The position numbers and the translations under genes are program-made. Under the pieces are notes generated by a model, which was not told the origin of the DNA, searched no databases, and was given only the letters and a program-made list of their open reading frames with translations. 64,000 nucleotides of DNA from Austropuccinia psidii (taxonomy: Eukaryota; Basidiomycota; Pucciniomycetes; Pucciniales; Sphaerophragmiaceae), in assembly GCA_023105745.1 (NCBI GenBank), contig JALGQZ010000001.1:41812082-41876081 (forward strand), written 5' to 3'. Below, piece after piece: positions 57,388 to 64,000 of this stretch (within the stretch, counting starts at the first letter, position 1; each line of letters begins with the position of its first letter).

Positions 57388-58834
57388 TGTCACAGGGGCT
57401 CTAGTGGAAATACAAGAGTGGCCTGGCACTCAGCAATCAGGGAACTCACTTGGAAGACTCCAAAAGAAATAAAGAATAAAAATAATAAGAATGAATTCCT
57501 CTAAAAGATATGCAGGTACAAGATGAGATGCAAAAGAGGAAAGGGAAGCCAAATGGCCAAAGAGCCAACCAAGGAAGTCCTTAATCACTGTTTCAACCTG
57601 CCAAAATTGAATAATGGAATTAGTAAGGATATGACCACCAAATATCCATTGACAGGCGAAGAAAAAGAAAGGGAAAGGTGCTAAATGACTGACTCAATAA
57701 TATCAGTATTTGCTTAACTAAAAGGAAAAGAAAATAAAGATAAAATAAAATCAAAGTATATTAATTAACTGGGGAAAAACCCCCCAGGGTGGAAAGGGTA
57801 GCCGGTATATGTGAAAAGTTGGGGGCTTGAGTTCTTCAGGCTGAAAACTGATCTGTATTGATTGTTTTGGGAATTGATACAGCTGGCTAATATTGAAATT
57901 GAATTGGGTTGAATGAACTTTCCATGCTTGAAACTGAAATACAGTTCTTGATGGATGCAGACTGTATTGAAATGAATATGGTTGCCAAGATGGATTGAGT
58001 GGAGCTTTGACACTTGACAACTTCTTTTGGAACTGCCTCTTGAATACACTTTGAGAATGAATTTAAAGTATTCCCTTGGAAGGAATACTTGGAGTGAGAA
58101 TAACCAATGACTGCTTGATGGCGTCATTGGTCTTTGACGCTGAAACACTTGCTCTTGAGCCTTGATGATTCCTCTGAATGATTGGGTGCCTTGATGACGT
58201 GATGAGATGTTGGAATGTTGAAATGACCATTTGATATTTCCACCATTGAATTGCTGTTGAAAAATGATGCACAATGATATATAACATCATTTATGGCATA
58301 TTGGTTCATTGGTAAGAAGATTACGTCCAAAGGTCTTGAGATGGAAAGGCAGAGGGGAAAAGGATGGGTGTGATGGCTTCAGAGCTTGGAAAGGTGTTTC
58401 TGGGCCCTTTGGGGTTTTTGGCCACTTTTGGGTTCTGAGCCAAAAACTGGCCCAAAAGGCGGGAAAGTGTCTTTTGGACACTTCGCGTCAAAGTGCACAA
58501 AAATGCGCAAAATGCACAAATGCGCAAAGTGCGCAAATGCGCAAAAATGCGCATTATGAGCCCAAATGGCCAGACACAGCCATTTGGGCCATATCCCCTG
58601 GTTTTGAGGGAAATGACCAGAAATACCCATTTGGGCATAAATTGCCGCTATGGGTTCTGGATTGAGGTGAAGGGCCATGAAGGCTCCAAAACAGAAATGG
58701 CCATAGAAGGTCCATGAGATGATGACGTGGCCATATTGGCCACTGGTGATGGATATGGCCAATTGGCCATAAGAGAACTATGGCTTGATATGCCATATGG
58801 GGATCCAAGGAGGTGAATTTCCATGGTTGTGACA
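57388..58834 (-). repeat. F 5' LTR (1447 bp)
   Basis: This is the partner of 49350-50834, differing by point changes, an 18-base deletion near 57858 and different TGCGCA repeat counts (about 58493-58553). Confidence 0.93.
57757..57811 (-). promoter_or_regulatory. F core promoter candidate and self-primer motif
   Basis: On the element strand CATATAC starts at 57811 and AGTTAATTAATATA at 57770, 41 bases apart, with a CCCC-type hairpin between, as in A and D. Confidence 0.55.
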
Positions 58835-59467
58835 CAAATATAATAATGAGGCTTTAATTGAAAATGAACAGATTTTATTTTGGTAGTGAGCTACAATCAT
58901 TATAGCATAAGAAGAAGCTACTGGGTATTGAATGAACCTCATATTCAAAATCCAAAAAAAAACAATGATTCATTTAATACCATATTTTCCCACATTAAAA
59001 ATATTAAAAAGCACCATACAGTAAATTATTACACATACATCATGAGAAAAGTGGCTACACCTGATCAAAGGTGTTTCATTTGGAATTTTTAATGGGAGAT
59101 ACATTGGATGAATGCGTTAAATAGGGCAGAATTTGAATTTCAAATTGGAAGTTTTGGAAAAAATTAAATCCACATATGCAAGCCACAAAGCTGCTATTTC
59201 TGCTCCTGGGTATTATTGTTTGGAAAGACTGGTCAACACTTAATAGCTCAAGAATACAAGTAAAGTCCTCATTTGCATTCCCCATTTATTCTACTCTTTT
59301 GAATTTATTAATATCATGTAATGAAAAAAAAATTAAAATTTCAAGTCTTTTTACAGGATTTTACCTAAATATTACAGAGTCAACAGCTTAGTTGTAGATA
59401 GTTGTAGCTTATCATTATTAAAACTGGAACTATTTTATTTTGAAACATTTGAATTAATGATAGACAG
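58835..59467. other. Unassigned AT-rich DNA between F and G
   Basis: It begins with the caaat duplication. Two short overlapping frames of about 70 codons on opposite strands (59176-59391 + and 59076-59285 -) match nothing I recognise and have no supporting signals. Confidence 0.5.
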
Positions 59468-62400
59468 TGTTGAAACCATGGGAAATATACCCCCAATTGG
59501 TAGTTTATGGAAATTCCCCACCTCAACAATTTTACGTCCAATTGGTGCTTTTATTTTTTAGTGTCCTCTGGGCCACACCCACCTTCTTTGGCCAATTCTG
59601 GCCTCCACCTTCACATATGGCCCCACAGGCCATATCCTAATCCAATAGGCCACTAGGCCTTTTCCATCATCTCTGGCCCCCAGGCCATCCCAATAGAATT
59701 TGTCCTAGTGGTACTCTGTGTCACAGGGGCTCTTGGAAGAAGAGGGCCTGGCACTCAGGAATCAAGAACTCACTTGGAGGGCTCCAGAGATAAAAGAATA
59801 ATAAGACTGAATTTCTTTAAGAAAGAATAAAGGGGAAAACAAGTATGCCAAAAGATGAGATAAGAAAAGATGAAGCCAATGGCCAAAGATAATAAAGAAG
59901 CCAAAAGCCAAGAAGCCAACCAAGTGAATCCTCAATTCACTGTTTCAACCTGCCAGAAAAGGAAATGGAATTAGTATAAGGATATGACCACCAATATCCA
60001 CTGGACAGGCGAGGAAATAAAAGAAAAGGGTGCTGAATGACTGACTTAAGATTATCAGTATTAACTTTAATAAGGTAAAAGAAAATAAGGATAAAAATAA
60101 ATCCACTATATTAATTAACTGGGGAAAAAGTCCCCAGGTGCTGAAAAGGTGGCCAGTATATGTGAAAAGCTGAAAAGTTGATCCTGGAAGGTGGATCAAT
60201 GACTGTATTGTCCGAATCGGGAAATACAGTTCTGGCCATCTTGAAATTTGAACTGTGTGATGGAATTCCCACAGTGGAATAAGAGGTGGCCCAATTGGGC
60301 CAAGGCCATACAGGTTGATTGAATAAGGCCTGTACGGATGAATTGGGTTGTCCAAGGAGTATTGAATACTTGATGTCTTGACAACTGATTGAATTTTGTA
60401 ATACCTCTTGAGAATTGACCTTAGAATAATCCTGAATGAATTGTACCAACCCACCTCCTGCAGATACAGGTGGTTGGGATCCTTGAATGATCTTCTGAAT
60501 TGCCGCCATGGATTGCCAGACTGATAAGCTGAAAAGTCCTCCTTCGAAATGGGTGTTGGAATTATGGACCTTGAAATGGAAAGGTGGAATTGGGTCCTGA
60601 AAACGTCACCATTGGATTGCTGAGTAAAAATGGTGCATAATGGTATATAATACCATATATGCACCACACCTGCAATCTTGAGTACGGAGTGCATGAAGGA
60701 AAGGAAAGAATTCCCCTTAAGTTGAGGGAAATGCTTGTTGAGATGATTTGGTGGCCTCTGGTGGTTGCCAGAGGCCATGACGGTGAAGTTGGTCCATGGT
60801 GGTCCAGGGCCAAAAATGGGTCCTACGGGATTTGTGGCCAAAAATGGATCCAAGGTGTTTTTGGTCCAAATTGGGTCCAAGGGATTGGTGGCCAAAAAAT
60901 GGCTCAGGTGGGCCCAATTGTGGTTTGGGACCCACCTGGCCTTGGGGGCTAGGTGGCTGCCCCCTTTGGCCCCTTTTGGCCTCATTGGATTAGGCCAAAA
61001 GGGGCCTAATCCGCCTACGGACCGCGGACCGTAGAAGCCGTGGGGGGCCTAAATGGCCCAAAAAGGCCATTTAGGCCAAAACCCCCATAATGAAAGGGGT
61101 GGCCAGGAAACCAATGAAGGTGGCCATGGGGCCTGGAAGCCCCTGGAAGACAAAGGGACCCCCCAGGCCCAAAAACAGTGATGGAGGCCTGGGGGTTGGT
61201 GAGGTGGAAATTGGCCAAGAGGGCCAATGACGCAGGATATGGCCTGAGGCCATAAAGGATGATGGGGGCCATAAGTGGCCAATGGAATGGGTTATGGCAT
61301 AAGAGCCATGGAACACCCAAAAGGGGTCAATTGGCCATAAATGATATGACATGGCCAATTGGCCCCAACTTGGCTCCAGGTTGGATTGCCGCCGCCATCA
61401 AGGAGGAGGGTCAAAATACGTGGTTGTGACACTCTGAGCCTTTCAGGGGCCTATTTCCCTTCCCACTATCACTAGTCCTTATAGCCTACCCCCTTTGATT
61501 AGGGGGGCTTGGGCCATTTAGGCCCCCTATGGCCTCTACAGCCCATGTACCACAGTCTGTCAACCCCCTAGGGCCTTGTTTTGACTAAATTAAATGGACC
61601 ATTCCCTTTGTCTCACCCACTCTGAAGGGACAAAATGTACCATTAAGCCATTAACCCTCAATATTCAAGCAATGGCCTCTGGTAGTCACCACAGGCCACA
61701 AGCCATCCTTTGCAAGACCTTCCCCAGAGCTGCAGGAACCATGCATGGGTCATATAAAGTATTATATACCATTATTCACCATTTTACTCATAAATTCAAT
61801 GGTGAAAAATTCAAGACTAAATTCTTCTGTATGAATTCAAGTTGCCAGTCCACCCACCCATTTTGACAAAAGTCTTACAAGTACTCAAGCTTGTATTTCA
61901 TAGGGGAAACTCAGAGGAACATTCACCTGGCTCTTAAGGTATGGTCAAGAGGTTATTATTTTCAAAATCAGCTTTCAAGGTGTCAAGAGTTCCAGAATTC
62001 CTTGGACAACTCAAAACATCCATACAGGGTGTATTCAAGAAGCTTGTAGGGCATTGACCCCTTTGGGTCCTCTCACATATAAATTGTGGGAATTCACTAC
62101 ACACAATTTTCATTTTGCAATATGGCCAAGCTTTATTTCCAAAAACAGTCAATATAGCTGTACACCAATCTTAGATCTGGGTTTTAAACCCTCCAGGATC
62201 AGTCTTCCAGCTTTTCACATATACTGGCCACTCTTTCATCCCCTGGGGACTTTTTCCCCAGTTAATTAATATACTTGATTTGTTTTATTATTATTTTCTT
62301 TTCATTCTTGAAATTAGAAACTGATATCTATAAGTCAGTCATTTTCACCCTTTTATTTTCCTGTCAGTGGATATTTGTGGTCATATCCTTTACCAATTTC

Positions 62401-62622
62401 ATTTTTCTTTCTGAAATTTTGTAAAAATAAATTTAGGATTCATTCTTTGAGCTTTTTGGCCTTTTTCATCCTCCTTATCTTTATAATATTTGTACTTTCA
62501 CTTTTCCTTTATTAAAGAAAAATATTTTTCAACTATTCCTTTGATCTTTTGGAGCCCCCCAAGTGAGTTCATGATTCCTGAGTGCCAGGCCACTCTTTCT
62601 ATTCCCAAGAGCCCTTGTTACA
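59468..62622 (+). repeat. G: old degenerate lineage-1 LTR split by a solo A LTR
   Basis: The right part (61437-62622) is recognisably homologous to the 3' half of A LTRs: CCTGGGGACTTTTTCCCCAG, AGTTAATTAATATA, AAGTGAGTTCATGATTCCTGAGTGCCAGG and a final TGTTACA. The left part keeps GGCC-rich U3-like sequence and may start at TGTTGAAACCATGG. The left boundary is approximate and no target duplication is evident. Confidence 0.65.
59719..61431 (-). repeat. A-family solo LTR (1713 bp)
   Basis: It is a complete A-type LTR in minus orientation flanked by ctctg (59714-59718 and 61432-61436). There is no internal region, so it arose by LTR-LTR recombination. It is inserted in the older G LTR and has a short CCGCGG block near 61017-61035. 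Confidence 0.95.
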
Positions 62623-64000
62623 TACCATATCAATTACTTGAAAAGTTTCTCACCATATAAATTTCATCAAAGAGCTACCCTGAAATGAAATGGCTTTAAA
62701 TTATTAAAAATTGTATTAAATGAGGTATAATATCCCTCATTTTTTTCTCTTCTTACATTGAGATTACTTATTTGAAACTGAAATAATGTTACTTTTAATT
62801 ACACAAAAGCTTTTTTAACAAGGTCTGAAATAAATATGATATAAACTGATTAAATATCACCAATTTCTCAGCACATTAATTTCTGTCAAGGGATTTTGTC
62901 CATTTATAGCTATTATTTGTTTGATAGAAGGTAGAAGATCTTTATTAAATCTTAATCTTGGCCCCTTTTTTTATGATAAAATCTCAAGATGTAAATTAAT
63001 ATTCATTTTTATGTTCAGAAAATAACCATGGCTTGAGCCTATCATAGTTAGTGTAATATTCCTCTAAAACATTAGTTTCTTTAGTTTTGTTAAAATTGTA
63101 TTTTATCTTTTGGAATATCAGTTTATTCATTCATTAATGTATTCCTGTTATAAGATGAATTATTTTAGATTTCTCATATTTGGGTAGTTGAATATTCATA
63201 TATGTCAAAACCAAAGTTAATATTCCCAGCAATTTTTCATTTTGTAAGCTATCATTTCAATTAATTGAAGTTCAAATATATATCAAGAGGCTTAGTGAAG
63301 ATCTAAGAGCTAATATATATATATCTTATACAAAGTTGATTCAAGTATATGTGCTATATTTGAGTAAACATAACCTTCCTTTATTAATATGTTTAAGATT
63401 GATTATTAGCAATTTTTTGTCATAAAATATTTTATGGGTCTCATATTCCACAAATTTTACCTTGGAGCTATGTTGGCTATATTTAATAGGTATTTTTTTA
63501 TTTTTTTTTGATTAGTTTTCAATCATTTTTTTAACAATTCAGATGTATGGAGAGTTGTCCATTTGTTTAGAAATAAAAATTATATTTTTATTTAATAAAT
63601 TTATAAATTCAATTATTCCCCATTAATTTTTTGATCATACCAATACTAAAAAGCTAGAAAATCTGATTATTGAAATGGATTGAGGAAATAATCTTCTAAT
63701 TTTTCTACATTCATTTCCCCCAAAAGTCAGCGGGCCCACCTGTTCAAGGTCTGTTGGGAAATTAGATAAAATAAAATATGCATATTGGATATCTATTTGG
63801 TATAATTAAAAAATGTTCATTTCTGAATAAATAGAATTTTTTTTATTTTTTTCAATGATTTGAATCTATCTGATATTATAAAAAAATGCTTGATATAAAC
63901 TTTTTCTTTTACCATATATATTCCTCACTTGATTCTTATAGGATTTGGGGCTTTTATGAAGATATGTTTAGTTTGATTAACTTATTAAGCCCATAAGATT
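62623..64000. other. Featureless AT-rich DNA
   Basis: No frame of 60 codons or more, no repeat shared with the rest of the window and no RNA gene is seen. It may be host intergenic DNA or very old repeat. Confidence 0.6.

Larger units (their letters stand above)
49350..58834 (-). mobile_element. F: Ty3/Gypsy chromovirus, inactive
   Basis: This is a full-length element in minus orientation, related to A in coding sequence but with distinct LTRs (49350-50834 and 57388-58834). The duplication caaat is at 49344-49348 (one extra c before the LTR) and 58835-58839. LTRs differ at many sites and by indels, so it is older than A2, C and D. Gag and pol carry nonsense codons and lost catalytic residues. 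Confidence 0.93.

Noticed and set aside
59076..59391. Two ~70-codon frames on opposite strands
   Set aside because: They are short and overlapping, with no recognised domain, no start context and no conservation to judge by.

Overview
The window is a stack of nested LTR retrotransposons in AT-rich DNA. I see no host protein-coding gene, no rRNA and no tRNA. The Gag and Pol proteins are those of Ty3/Gypsy chromoviruses (protease, reverse transcriptase, RNase H, integrase and a C-terminal chromodomain). Family style, small fungal introns and the very high repeat load point to a rust fungus (Pucciniales). The Gag N-termini look like those I associate with the myrtle rust Austropuccinia psidii; that species call is recognition, not proof.

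Two lineages are present. Lineage 1 (families A, D, F and an old relative G) has LTRs of 0.76-1.76 kb that begin TGT and end ACA. It has separate gag and pol frames joined by a -1 frameshift signal, and a chromodomain. Lineage 2 (families B, C and the LTR-only H) has LTRs that read TGTGAG...CTTACA on the coding strand, with gag and pol in one long frame behind a spliced ORF1.

Layout: A1 (1-7607, + strand, left end cut off by the window) sits in the gag region of B1 (7608-24939, + strand, decayed). B1 is also interrupted by C (11414-21509, - strand, TSD caaag) inside its integrase, and by a solo D-type LTR, D1 (21977-22737, TSD gagac). After about 0.5 kb of unassigned DNA comes an H-type LTR complex (25470-48801, TSD caatg) with internal tandem duplications. 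D (25904-45159, + strand, TSD gctcc) is inserted in that complex, and A2 (29364-39324, + strand, TSD ggatg) is inserted in the pol gene of D. Then follow about 0.5 kb of unassigned DNA, F (49350-58834, - strand, TSD caaat), about 0.6 kb unassigned, an old LTR (G, about 59468-62622) split by a solo A-type LTR (59719-61431, - strand, TSD ctctg), and 1.4 kb of featureless AT-rich DNA.

Only A2 has intact gag and pol frames. By reading LTR pairs by eye, A2 is youngest (about one substitution plus indels), then C (about 8 substitutions in 1.84 kb), then D (about 11 in 0.76 kb), then F (more). The D and A2 nesting agrees with this order.

The most interesting signals are RNA-level devices of lineage 1. 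(i) The site just after the 5' LTR is not a tRNA primer site but a 14-nt perfect complement of a conserved motif in the same LTR, with a compensatory change between A and D, as expected for Tf1-type self-priming. (ii) A canonical slippery heptamer GGGAAAA lies six bases before an 11-bp hairpin at the gag/pol junction and is conserved in A, D and F. (iii) The 5' leader lacks any ATG for hundreds of bases. (iv) A duplicated module of about 110 nt follows pol. In lineage 2, element C shows a 64-nt intron that joins two ORF1 segments in frame and an ATGA stop/start overlap into ORF2.
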